Assembly: GCA_964544475.1 (NCBI GenBank)
Contig: CAZJBS010000005.1
Span: 1 to 64,000, forward strand
DNA: 64,000 nt
Source of the DNA: CAZJBS01 sp964544475
GTDB lineage: Bacteria > CLD3 > SB21
Direction of reading: 5' to 3'
The stretch's first letter is position 1. Every line of letters starts with the position of its first letter. Position numbers and translations under genes: made by a program. The notes under the pieces were generated by a model. The model had not been told where the DNA came from. It was given only the letters and a program-made list of their open reading frames with translations, and did no database searches. Below, piece after piece: positions 1 to 8,131 of the stretch.

Positions 1-7
1 CCCCCTG

Positions 8-71
8 CCCCCTCCTTACTCCGGATCGTATGTGCGGAATTGCAGATTTCCTGGAGCAAGGAGGGGGAGTT
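8..71. repeat. Palindromic GC-rich repeat, copy 1
   Basis: A 64-base unit starting CCCCCTCCTTACTCC and ending GGAGCAAGGAGGGGGAGTT. Its ends pair as 15-base arms with one mismatch, so it can fold as a hairpin. It is nearly identical to the unit at 90-154; the small differences lie near ATGTGC/GTTGTAC in the middle. This looks like a REP-like dispersed intergenic element. No transposase is visible in the window. Confidence 0.75.
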
Positions 72-89
72 CGTGGAACCACCCCCGTA

Positions 90-154
90 CCCCCTCCTTA
101 CTCCGGATCGTGTTGTACGGAATTGCAGATTTCCTGGAGCAAGGAGGGGGAGTT
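90..154. repeat. Palindromic GC-rich repeat, copy 2
   Basis: Second copy of the 8-71 unit in the same orientation, 65 bases long, with the same CCCCCTCCTT / AAGGAGGGGG arms and the shared core GGAATTGCAGATTTCCTGGA. The two copies are separated by only 18 bases, which points to tandem insertion or duplication. Confidence 0.75.
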
Positions 155-225
155 TTGAATGGAACTCCTCCTTGCCAGGCCTGCTGTCTTTTTCGTACGA
201 TTGGAAGTAGCGTCCCACGAGAAGT

Positions 226-286
226 CCCCCTCCTTGCGCCAGACTTCGCTCGATTGCCGTACCATCAGGCTGGCGTAAGGAGGGGG
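226..286. repeat. Related hairpin with a different core
   Basis: The arms CCCCCTCCTTGCGCCAG (226-242) and CTGGCGTAAGGAGGGGG (270-286) are complementary over 17 bases with one mismatch. They use the same CCCCCTCCTT signature as the two units upstream but enclose an unrelated loop of about 27 bases. It appears to be a diverged member of the same repeat family. Confidence 0.65.
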
Positions 287-300
287 CGCGGGGGTGGTTC

Positions 301-529
301 AAGGGACGACACCTGCCCGGATCTTCGCGGGCGGACGTCCGGTCAGTGCGAGTGAGGACCTTATGTTTGTGATGCGAAAATCCATACGCCTGTTTCACGG
401 ATTATCCTCACTTCATCGTTGCATTTGAGGGTGTATTTGCCTAAACTGTTGCCGGCTTGTTCTGAAATGATATCTTCGCAGAGCCTTGATTGACGGGCTT
501 TGCGGGACACTTCCCGAACCGGATCGCCC
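301..529. other. Region between repeats and aroA
   Basis: The stretch following the repeats holds no recognised gene. On the minus strand a small frame starting ATG at 532 and ending TAA at 361 encodes 56 residues with fairly normal codons (ending ETGVWIFASQT). It overlaps the aroA start, has no Shine-Dalgarno and matches nothing I know, so it is not called. No convincing aroA promoter was found. Confidence 0.3.
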
Positions 530-1804
530 ATGCAGATCACGCTTTCACCAAAACCGTCCGTCCACATCGACACGGCCGTTCCGGGCGACAAGTCGATTTC
601 GCACCGGTGTGCCATCCTGGGCGCGATAGCCGAAGGGGAGGCGGTGCTGAATCACTTCGGACCCGGGCTTGACTGCCAATCCACGTTGTATGTCCTGCAG
701 CAGTCCGGTGTCAAAGTCCGCCAGAAGGGCACCCAGGTGAAAATCGCGGGGGTAGGATACGGTGGCTTCCGCAAATCAACGGCGCCGCTCAATTGCGGCA
801 ATTCCGGCACGACGGCGCGCCTGATGATGGGCGCAATGGCCGGTCAGTCGTTCCAGACCGTACTCACCGGCGACGCCTCCCTGAGCCGGCGTCCGATGCG
901 ACGATTGATGGAACCTCTGATGGCGATGGGCGCCAAAATCGAAAGCAACAGCGGAGGCACGCTGCCGGTCCAGATCCGCGGCACGACCCTGCGAGGTATT
1001 TCGTACACGATGCCTGTGGCCAGCGCCCAGGTGAAATCCGGTATTCTTCTGGCCGGCCTGCATGCGGACGGCAAGACCAAACTGACCGAACCCCAACCGA
1101 CGAGGGACCACACGGAGCGGCTTCTGGAGGTCATGAGCGGCAAGCGCATTTCGGGGCCCCGCGGTCTGGAAGTCTCCCGCGGTATGCCTCTGAAGAATAT
1201 CACGATGGACATTCCCGGTGACGTGTCTTCGGCCGCGTTCCTGGTGGCCGCCGCGGTGGTGTTGCCGGGTTCTGAAACGGTCATCCGGCGGGTGGGTCTC
1301 AATCCGACACGCATCCGGTTTTTGAAGATATTGAAGGAACTCGGCGCCGATGTGCTCATGGAAAGCAATCTCACGCCGTCCGGCGAGCCGGTCGGCCAGA
1401 TCGTCGCGCGGGGCCATGCGCGCCGCCTGCGACGATTCCGCCTTCATGGAGAAGACACCGCCCACGCCATCGATGAGATTCCCATACTGGCGGTGGTCGC
1501 CGCCTGTTGCGGTGACGGTCTGGAAGTGCGCGATGCGGAAGAGTTGCGCGTCAAGGAATGCGACCGGATCAAGGCGATTGTGAGCAATCTCCAGGCGCTG
1601 GGCGCGAACGTGACGGCATTCGAAGACGGTTTTTGCGTCGAGCCGTCGCGTCTTCGCGGCGGCGACATCGATTCGTACGGCGATCACCGGATTGCCATGG
1701 CGATGGCCGTCGCGGCCCTCACGTGCCAGTCGGAATGCCGCCTCAACGGGGCGGAGTGCGTGGATGTTTCTTTTCCAAAATTTTTTGACCATTTGACCCA
1801 TTGA
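530..1804 (+). CDS. aroA: 3-phosphoshikimate 1-carboxyvinyltransferase (EPSP synthase)
   Basis: Transfers enolpyruvate from PEP to shikimate 3-phosphate in the cytosolic shikimate pathway to chorismate. The 424-residue product shows the family signatures in order: GDKSISHR (residues 19-26), NCGNSGTTARLMMG (88-101), SLSRRPM, RDHTERLL, DEIPILAV, LRVKECDRIKAI and YGDHRIAMAMAVAAL near the end. The GNSGTT loop followed by RPMRR resembles the Bacillus type more than the E. coli GNAGTA type. ATG at 530 is preferred to an in-frame TTG at 500 because it puts GDKSISHR at the usual distance from the start; neither has a strong ribosome binding site. It is the first gene of a plus-strand run and ends 35 bases before the next gene. 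Confidence 0.97.
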   Translation: MQITLSPKPSVHIDTAVPGDKSISHRCAILGAIAEGEAVLNHFGPGLDCQSTLYVLQQSGVKVRQKGTQVKIAGVGYGGFRKSTAPLNCGNSGTTARLMMGAMAGQSFQTVLTGDASLSRRPMRRLMEPLMAMGAKIESNSGGTLPVQIRGTTLRGISYTMPVASAQVKSGILLAGLHADGKTKLTEPQPTRDHTERLLEVMSGKRISGPRGLEVSRGMPLKNITMDIPGDVSSAAFLVAAAVVLPGSETVIRRVGLNPTRIRFLKILKELGADVLMESNLTPSGEPVGQIVARGHARRLRRFRLHGEDTAHAIDEIPILAVVAACCGDGLEVRDAEELRVKECDRIKAIVSNLQALGANVTAFEDGFCVEPSRLRGGDIDSYGDHRIAMAMAVAALTCQSECRLNGAECVDVSFPKFFDHLTH

Positions 1805-1839
1805 TTGTTGAACGCAGGACGAGAACGCTCGGAGGAACC

Positions 1840-2871
1840 ATGGCCAAAGAAAAAACCAACACAGAACGCGTGAAAGTGGGCGTGATCGGCTGCGGTGCGA
1901 TCGCCCAGATTGTCCATCTGCCGATCCTGGCCAGGATGGAAGACGTCGAAATCGTGGCGATCTGCGATTCGGATCGTACGAAGGTGGAAGCCCTCGCCGA
2001 ACGATACAACATCCCCAGGTATTACACCGACCATGCCAAGCTGTTGACGCTGGAGGAAATGGAAGGCGTGCACATCTGTACGCCCAATCACCTGCACGCG
2101 CCGCAGACCATCGACGCGTTGAGCGCCGGTAAACACGTCATGGTCGAAAAACCGATCGCGCGTACCTATGCCGAATCCAAAGAAATGGTGGACGAAGCCA
2201 GGAGGCGCAAAAGGAAACTGATGGTCGGCATGAACCACCGTTTCCGGCCGGATGCGATGATCCTCAAGAATTTTGTGAAGGGCAAGGAACTCGGCAAGAT
2301 CTTCTACACCAAATCCGGATGGCTCCGGCGGCGCGGCAGTTGGAACGAATCGGAATGGCTCAAGAAAAAGAACATCGCCGGCGGCGGGGTATTCATGGAC
2401 CTCGGCATTCCGATGCTGGACCTTTCGATGTGGCTGATGGGAACGCCCAAGGTGACCAGCGTCTACAGCGCGATGTACAATCACTATCAGAAAGAAAGCA
2501 TCGAGGACTCCGCGACCTCGCTCATCCGCTTTGACAACGACGCCATGCTCAGCCTCGAAGTGAGCTGGACACTGCTGATGGAGAGCGATTTCATGTACAC
2601 CAATCTCTTCGGCACGCTGGGCGGCGCCCTGCTCAATCCGCTGCGCATCCACAAGGAAATGCACAACAACCTGGTCAATGTCACGCCGACCAAAGTGGAA
2701 CGACCGGAAAACAACTACAAAAAATCCTATGAATACGAACTCAAGCATTTCACGGAATGCCTGAAACACGACCGGCCCGTGTTGTCCAGCGGTGAAGAGG
2801 CCGCGGAAGTCATGCGGATTTCGGAGGCCATTTACGAATCGGCAAAGTCGAAAAAGGAAGTTCTGCTTTAG
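1840..2871 (+). CDS. Gfo/Idh/MocA family NAD(P)-dependent oxidoreductase
   Basis: A 343-residue cytosolic oxidoreductase. The N-terminal Rossmann fold is shown by VGVIGCGAIAQ (GxGxxA) near residue 12. The family lysine lies in VEKPIA near residue 108, and the Gfo/Idh/MocA C-terminal domain follows (GGGVFMDLGIPMLDL near 185). Family members act on sugars, inositols or nucleotide-sugar derivatives; the substrate here is not evident. ATG at 1840 is chosen because GGAGGA lies four bases upstream at 1831-1836; an upstream TTG at 1801 overlaps aroA. It sits between aroA and a patatin gene, possibly in one transcript, but the context does not name its job. Confidence 0.9.
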   Translation: MAKEKTNTERVKVGVIGCGAIAQIVHLPILARMEDVEIVAICDSDRTKVEALAERYNIPRYYTDHAKLLTLEEMEGVHICTPNHLHAPQTIDALSAGKHVMVEKPIARTYAESKEMVDEARRRKRKLMVGMNHRFRPDAMILKNFVKGKELGKIFYTKSGWLRRRGSWNESEWLKKKNIAGGGVFMDLGIPMLDLSMWLMGTPKVTSVYSAMYNHYQKESIEDSATSLIRFDNDAMLSLEVSWTLLMESDFMYTNLFGTLGGALLNPLRIHKEMHNNLVNVTPTKVERPENNYKKSYEYELKHFTECLKHDRPVLSSGEEAAEVMRISEAIYESAKSKKEVLL

Positions 2872-2886
2872 CCCTTCCCTCCCGCC

Positions 2887-3786
2887 ATGTTTGGCAAACT
2901 GAAGGTTGGCCTTGCGCTCGGAAGCGGCGGCGCACGCGGTCTGGCCCATCTCGGCGTCATCAAGGCGCTTGAACGCGGAGGGATTCCCATCCATATCATC
3001 ACCGGCAGCAGCATCGGCGCCCTGATCGGCGGCATGTATGCCCAGACTCTGGATATTCATGACGTCGAAGAACGCCTGACCCGCTTCTTCACGGGCGGGG
3101 AATTCCGGAAAACCGGCCTGCACCTGTTCAAGGACCAGATGCACCCTGAGAATTTTTTCGGCCAGGTGGCGCATGAAAGCGGCGACGAGGTGCTGATCCG
3201 TCTGGACCGGCGTCGTCTGGCTTTGATGAAGACCAACCGGCTCGGCATCATCATGGACGGTCTACTGGGCGACGGCCTGATCGAGAATACGCGCATCAAA
3301 TTCGGTCCGGTGGCCACCAACCTGCAGACCGGCGAAATCGTCGTGTTTCGCAGCGGAAGCATTCGTGAAGCGATCAAGGCGAGTTCGTCGATACCGGGAT
3401 TTCTGCCGCCGCTGGAATACCGCGGACTGGTTCTGGTGGATGGGGCTGTGGCCGCGCCGATACCGGTCGAACCGGCTTTTGCGCTCGGCGCGGACATGGT
3501 GATCGCCGTCAATGTGAGCCGCCCGCCGGACCACGACCCCATGCCGCTTCATGTGATCGACATTCTCTTCCGGACCAGCCAGATCACCGTGCACCGCCAT
3601 GAACAGATGGCGTGCGCACGGGCGGATCTGGTCATACGGCCGGACGTCGGCGATTTCCAGTGGGCCGAATTTGATCGGATCGCTCCGATCGTCGCGCTGG
3701 GCGAATCGGCCGCCGACGCCTCGGTGGAAAACATTCGCCGACTCCTTCACAAACGCTTCCGCAAAAAACCAAACGGATCCGCGTGA
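2887..3786 (+). CDS. Patatin-like phospholipase family protein (RssA/YlbK type)
   Basis: A 299-residue predicted serine acyl hydrolase. The patatin signatures are complete: the glycine-rich oxyanion segment GSGGARG (about residues 13-19), the nucleophile elbow GSSIG (about 41-45) and the dyad aspartate in DGAVAAP (about 188-194). No signal peptide is visible, so a cytoplasmic or membrane-associated enzyme is likely. It starts 15 bases after the oxidoreductase and is probably co-transcribed with it. The substrate could be a phospholipid or another acyl ester; the sequence does not decide. Confidence 0.9.
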   Translation: MFGKLKVGLALGSGGARGLAHLGVIKALERGGIPIHIITGSSIGALIGGMYAQTLDIHDVEERLTRFFTGGEFRKTGLHLFKDQMHPENFFGQVAHESGDEVLIRLDRRRLALMKTNRLGIIMDGLLGDGLIENTRIKFGPVATNLQTGEIVVFRSGSIREAIKASSSIPGFLPPLEYRGLVLVDGAVAAPIPVEPAFALGADMVIAVNVSRPPDHDPMPLHVIDILFRTSQITVHRHEQMACARADLVIRPDVGDFQWAEFDRIAPIVALGESAADASVENIRRLLHKRFRKKPNGSA

Positions 3787-3832
3787 GACATTCGAGCTTG
3801 CAACGGCGCTCGGACGACAGCCGGATTTCCTG

Positions 3833-3861
3833 TTGCATTTCTTTGACCGGTTTGATACTTT
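3833..3861 (+). promoter_or_regulatory. Candidate sigma-70 promoter for speA
   Basis: TTGCAT (3833-3838) and TACTTT (3856-3861) are separated by exactly 17 bases, about 70 bases before the speA start and in a stretch without coding. It would give speA its own transcript. Confidence 0.45.
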
Positions 3862-3930
3862 GCCGCTCAATAAGAAACGCCACCCGGCCGTAGCGGACAT
3901 CGTTTGTTTGAAGACAGGAGGTCCCGATCG

Positions 3931-5850
3931 TTGACCTGGAGTATTGAACAGTCCAATAAAGTCTACAATGTCGAAGAATGGGGCGCCGGCTATTTTCATA
4001 TCACGGCCAAAGGCACGATCGGCGTCACGCCCGCGAAAGATCCCTCCAAGTCCATCGACCTGCTGACGGTTCTGGAAGACATTCAGAACCGGGGCATTCA
4101 GATGCCCGTGCTGATCCGATTTCAGGACATTCTCCGCTCGCGCGTGAAGGAGCTGAATGAGAGTTTCCGCAATGCGATCGCCGAATACAATTACGGTGGA
4201 CGTTATACAGGCGTGTTTCCGATCAAAGTGAACCAACTCCGGGAAGCGGTCGAGGAAATTCTCGACGCCGGCATTCCCTACGGCTATGGCATCGAATGCG
4301 GCAGCAAACCGGAACTGTACGCCGCGCTCGCGCTGATCGAGGACAAGGATACGCTGATCATTGCCAACGGGTACAAGGACGCCGCTTTTGTACGCACCGC
4401 CCTGCTCGGCAAGCAGCTGCGCAAGAATGTGATCCTGGTGGTGGAAAAACTCTCCGAATTGCGGTTGATCCTGCAGGTGGCTCAGGAATTGAATATCGAA
4501 CCGGCCATCGGTATTCGCGCCAAACTGAGCACACGGGGCACCGGCAAGTGGGAAGCTTCGAGCGGCGACCAATCCAAATTCGGTCTTTCCACACCCGAAT
4601 TGATCGAAGCGGTTGAAATCCTGAGATCGTACAATCTCCAGCACACTTTCCAGTTGTTGCATTATCACATCGGATCCCAGGTGCCGGACATCCGCACCAT
4701 CAAGGCGGCGGTCAAGGAAGCGGCGCGCATTTACGTCAGTTTCCACAAGATGGGCATGAACATCCAGTACATCGACGTGGGCGGCGGCCTGGGCGTGGAT
4801 TACGACGGCTCGCGGACGCCTTTCAAGAGCAGTATGAACTATACGATGCAGGAATACGCCAACGACGTCGTGTACACGATCCAGGAAATCTGCGACAGCG
4901 AAGACGCCCCGCATCCCAATATTGTCAGCGAGAGCGGGCGCGCGATTGTGGCGCACCATTCCGTTCTGGTTCTCCAGACGTTTGGTCATATCGAGAAGGC
5001 CCAGTACGCCAAAAAAGTCGACTTTACGCCCAACGATCCCGACATCATTCAGGAGATGCTGGACCTGCGGCACCAGCTTCACAAGAAAAACACAAACTAC
5101 CTGGAAGTGTACCACGACGCGACACAGAGACGCGAGGAATCGCAATCCCTGTTCAATCTGGGTTACCTTTCGCTCGTCGAAAAGGCGAAGGTCGAAAATC
5201 TTTTCTGGGAAATTTCCAAGATCATCTACGATTACACCAAGACGATGGATGTCGTGCCGGAGGAACTGGCGGACCTTGAGCCGAAGCTGGCCGACCAGTA
5301 CTTGTGCAATTTTTCAGTGTTCCAATCCCTCCTGGATCACTGGGCCATTGATCATCTTTTCCCCATTATTCCCATTCATCGCCTGACCGAAGAGCCCTCG
5401 AAGCGGGCGACGCTGGTCGATATCACCTGCGACTCGGACGGCAAGATCGGAAAATTCATCGATCTCAAAGACGTCAAGGACCGCATCGAGTTGCACCCGC
5501 TCAACGGGGAGCCGTATTACCTCGGGATTTTCCTGCTCGGCGCTTACCAGGACATCATGGGCGATATGCACAACCTGTTCGGCCGCGTCAACGAGGTGCA
5601 CGTCTTTATGGATGAAGAGGAGCCCAATAATTATTACGTCGAGGAAATTATTCCGGGTTCCAGCATTGCGCAGGTGCTGTCGCTTGTCCAATACAGCGAG
5701 AATGAGATCGTCAAACTGATCAAGAAGACCGTTGATCAACGAATCAAAGAGGGAGTGATCAAACCGGCCGAAGGCGTCAAACTTCTGGACATCTACGAAC
5801 TGGGTCTCAAGGAATACACCTACCTGACACTCAATAACGGCAAGAAGTAG
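3931..5850 (+). CDS. speA: Biosynthetic arginine decarboxylase
   Basis: PLP-dependent decarboxylation of arginine to agmatine, the first step of the agmatine route to putrescine. The 639-residue length fits the SpeA family (about 630-660). The PLP-lysine segment is VFPIKVNQ (about residue 95), followed by YGIECGSKPEL, the cofactor phosphate loop DVGGGLGVDYDG (about 285) and SESGRAIVAHHSV. The substrate-site segment DITCDSDGKIGKF is present near residue 500. TTG at 3931 is chosen because AGGAGG (3916-3921) sits nine bases upstream; no ATG lies nearby. It ends 23 bases before lnt. Confidence 0.96.
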   Translation: MTWSIEQSNKVYNVEEWGAGYFHITAKGTIGVTPAKDPSKSIDLLTVLEDIQNRGIQMPVLIRFQDILRSRVKELNESFRNAIAEYNYGGRYTGVFPIKVNQLREAVEEILDAGIPYGYGIECGSKPELYAALALIEDKDTLIIANGYKDAAFVRTALLGKQLRKNVILVVEKLSELRLILQVAQELNIEPAIGIRAKLSTRGTGKWEASSGDQSKFGLSTPELIEAVEILRSYNLQHTFQLLHYHIGSQVPDIRTIKAAVKEAARIYVSFHKMGMNIQYIDVGGGLGVDYDGSRTPFKSSMNYTMQEYANDVVYTIQEICDSEDAPHPNIVSESGRAIVAHHSVLVLQTFGHIEKAQYAKKVDFTPNDPDIIQEMLDLRHQLHKKNTNYLEVYHDATQRREESQSLFNLGYLSLVEKAKVENLFWEISKIIYDYTKTMDVVPEELADLEPKLADQYLCNFSVFQSLLDHWAIDHLFPIIPIHRLTEEPSKRATLVDITCDSDGKIGKFIDLKDVKDRIELHPLNGEPYYLGIFLLGAYQDIMGDMHNLFGRVNEVHVFMDEEEPNNYYVEEIIPGSSIAQVLSLVQYSENEIVKLIKKTVDQRIKEGVIKPAEGVKLLDIYELGLKEYTYLTLNNGKK

Positions 5851-5873
5851 GGCCACGAACTCCGGTCCGAGCC

Positions 5874-7403
5874 ATGGCCTCCGCTCTTCCCATTCTGCTC
5901 ACCGCTCTCCTGACCTTTTTCAGTTTTCCCCCTTTTGCCGGTGGATTCCTGGCTTACGTGGCGCTTGTGCCTTTCCTGTGGATGCTGGACGGACGAACGC
6001 CCATGGAAGGCCTGCGCCTCGGCTACGTCACGGGCCTTGCCGTCATTGGTATCGTATTTTATTGGCTGAATTGGAATACGGGGGCGACGGCCTTTCAGGC
6101 GACGGGTATGTACCTTGGCACGGTTTTCTATCTGGCGCTCGCATGGGGTCTGTTTGGATGGTGGTTGACATGGTCGCGCCGCCTTTTCGGGCGGACGGCT
6201 TTGGTTATGGCTCCGGTGATATGGACGGCTTTGGATTTTCTTCAATCGCTCGGCGAGCTTGGATTTTCATGGCATTCACCGGCCACCAGTCAGACGGGAT
6301 ATCCCGCCGCCATTCAGTTTGTTGAATTCACCGGCATGTACGGGTTGACCTGCTGGATCGTGCTGTTGAATGTCCTGGCGTTCATGATCGTGCGCCGTCT
6401 GTGGATTCGTAATGCCGCGCTGACAATTTCGACCGCCGCCGTGGTACTTTTGATACCGTGGCTGTACGGTGTGATTCGTCTGAACACGGCGGAAAAGAGT
6501 GAGCGGTCGATCCGGGTGGTGATTATTCAGCCCAATATCGAACCCAACCGGAAGTGGCTGGAGCGCGATTTTGCCTTTGAGGAGACGATGCGGCTGACCG
6601 CATCGGGCAGACGCGATGGCGCCGATCTGATCGTATGGCCGGAGACGGCGATTCCGAACCGGCTTCGAAATGACGTGACGAAAGCGGAGGCGGTCTATTC
6701 GGAAATCAAACGATGGCCGGCCTGCCTGCTGACCGGTATTCCGGACCGGCGGTGGACCAAGGAGGACGGTCGCGGCGTAATTCGCAGCTACAATTCGGTT
6801 TTCCTTCTGCGCCCCGATACGACGCTCCTTCAGTCCTATGACAAAATACATCTCGTGCCGTTTGGCGAACATGTGCCTGGATTCCTGGCGTTCATGAAAG
6901 ACATCGCCATGACGATTGGCGTGCCCGACTATGAAGCCGGAAACGATCCGGCGGTCTTCACGGTGCCTCTATTCCGGAACGGCACGGCGGTGGATTCGGT
7001 CAACGTCGCCCCTGTCATCTGCCTGGAGAGCGTTTACGCGCACATGGTGCGCGCCACCGTGGTTCGCGGCGCCCGTATCCTTGTTATTGTCACCAACGAC
7101 GCCTGGTATGACGGGACGACCGGACCTGCCCAGCACAACCGGATCGCCGTGCTGCGGGCGGTTGAAAACGGTATTCCCGTCGTTCGGTGCGCCAACAGCG
7201 GTGTCTCCTCGATCATCGATCCGCGCGGCCGCGTACTGGCGGAGACCGAAAGCGCGTCTCAGGCGGCTCTGGCGGGTGATGTGCCGCTCGGCGCCGATCG
7301 GCGGACCTTCTTCACGAGGGCCGGCTGGGTTTTCCCATGGCTGACGGTGTTCGGCGCCATCGGATTCGTCGCCGCGGGCATCCGCAAGGGACGACAGACA
7401 TGA
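5874..7403 (+). CDS. lnt: Apolipoprotein N-acyltransferase
   Basis: Adds the third acyl chain to the N-terminal cysteine of lipoproteins in the inner membrane. The 509-residue protein has several hydrophobic segments in the first 200 residues and then a nitrilase-fold domain. The Glu-Lys-Cys triad is visible in LIVWPETAIP, YDKIHLVPFGEH and PVICLESVY. The many predicted lipoproteins in this window are its likely substrates. Its stop overlaps the next start (ATGA at 7400-7403), so the two are probably translationally coupled. Confidence 0.95.
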   Translation: MASALPILLTALLTFFSFPPFAGGFLAYVALVPFLWMLDGRTPMEGLRLGYVTGLAVIGIVFYWLNWNTGATAFQATGMYLGTVFYLALAWGLFGWWLTWSRRLFGRTALVMAPVIWTALDFLQSLGELGFSWHSPATSQTGYPAAIQFVEFTGMYGLTCWIVLLNVLAFMIVRRLWIRNAALTISTAAVVLLIPWLYGVIRLNTAEKSERSIRVVIIQPNIEPNRKWLERDFAFEETMRLTASGRRDGADLIVWPETAIPNRLRNDVTKAEAVYSEIKRWPACLLTGIPDRRWTKEDGRGVIRSYNSVFLLRPDTTLLQSYDKIHLVPFGEHVPGFLAFMKDIAMTIGVPDYEAGNDPAVFTVPLFRNGTAVDSVNVAPVICLESVYAHMVRATVVRGARILVIVTNDAWYDGTTGPAQHNRIAVLRAVENGIPVVRCANSGVSSIIDPRGRVLAETESASQAALAGDVPLGADRRTFFTRAGWVFPWLTVFGAIGFVAAGIRKGRQT

Positions 7404-8131
7404 AACCCGTCTATTTCATTTCCGATCTGCATTTCAGGGAACCATCGGATGAGACGGAACGGCGGCGGCATGCCCGGTTTCGCCGCTTTGTCGAGATGGT
7501 GGGCCGCGAGGCATCCCGGCTGTACATCGTCGGTGACTATTTCGATTTTTGGTTTGAATACCGGCGGGCCATTCCCAAACACACCATGTGGGGTCTGCAT
7601 TACCTGATGACGTTGCGGGACGCCGGCGTCGACGTCCACTATGTCATTGGCAATCACGATTGTTGGATGGTGGATTTCATACGAGAAAAAATAGGCATTC
7701 CGACATACCCCCACCCGATGGCGTGTGAAGAGGGCGGCCGGCGCATTCTGCTCGTGCACGGCGACGGGCTGAGCGCGCTGGACGGCAGCTACAAATACAC
7801 CCGACCATTGCTGCGATCCAAAATCAGCATGGCCCTGTACCGCCTGATCCATCCGGATGTTGGCATATGGCTGGCCGACCGCTTCTCAGACTGGAGCAAG
7901 GCCAGGGACCGCGATTACCAAAAATACGCCAACGACCGGAGTGTCGACGCATGGGTGACGGAACAGTTTGCAAAGGGATTTCAGGTCGTCATGATGGGAC
8001 ACCACCACACGCCGCGTTGCCAGGAGTATGCGAATGGTACGTTCATCAGTCTGGGCGATTGGGTCCGACACGCCACGTATGCCGTGATCGACGACCAGGG
8101 TCTTCATTTCAGAGCCTGGGAGGCGTCATGA
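7400..8131 (+). CDS. lpxH: UDP-2,3-diacylglucosamine diphosphatase-like metallophosphoesterase (LpxH family)
   Basis: A 243-residue calcineurin-like phosphoesterase with all metal motifs: DLHF (about residue 8), GDYFDFWFEY (about 46), GNHD (about 80), HGDG (about 120) and MGHHHTP (about 205). The GDxFDxWxE form is characteristic of LpxH-type enzymes, which cleave UDP-2,3-diacylglucosamine to lipid X in lipid A synthesis at the inner membrane. The N-terminal YFISDLHF and the envelope neighbours support this, but related broad-specificity phosphoesterases look similar. It overlaps both neighbours by four bases (ATGA). Confidence 0.82.
   Translation: MKPVYFISDLHFREPSDETERRRHARFRRFVEMVGREASRLYIVGDYFDFWFEYRRAIPKHTMWGLHYLMTLRDAGVDVHYVIGNHDCWMVDFIREKIGIPTYPHPMACEEGGRRILLVHGDGLSALDGSYKYTRPLLRSKISMALYRLIHPDVGIWLADRFSDWSKARDRDYQKYANDRSVDAWVTEQFAKGFQVVMMGHHHTPRCQEYANGTFISLGDWVRHATYAVIDDQGLHFRAWEAS

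Larger units (their letters stand above)
76..300. repeat. 225-base MITE-like element with terminal inverted repeats
   Basis: The left end (76-100, GAACCACCCCCG then the CCCCTCCTTA arm) and the right end (276-300, TAAGGAGGGGGC then GGGGGTGGTTC) are inverted copies matching at 23 of 25 positions. The element therefore has terminal inverted repeats and contains one complete 65-base palindromic unit and the hairpin at 226-286. It encodes no convincing protein. Whether it moves, or is a REP cluster served by a transposase elsewhere, cannot be told from the window. Confidence 0.5.

Noticed and set aside
32..355. 107-codon plus-strand frame through the repeats
   Set aside because: It only reads across palindromic repeats and has repeated low-information peptide; the repeat structure explains it.
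3262..5145. 627-codon open frame on the minus strand opposite patatin and speA
   Set aside because: It mirrors two strongly supported genes; long antisense frames are expected in GC-rich coding DNA, and its composition (many His, Arg, Asp, Phe) is typical of such shadows.
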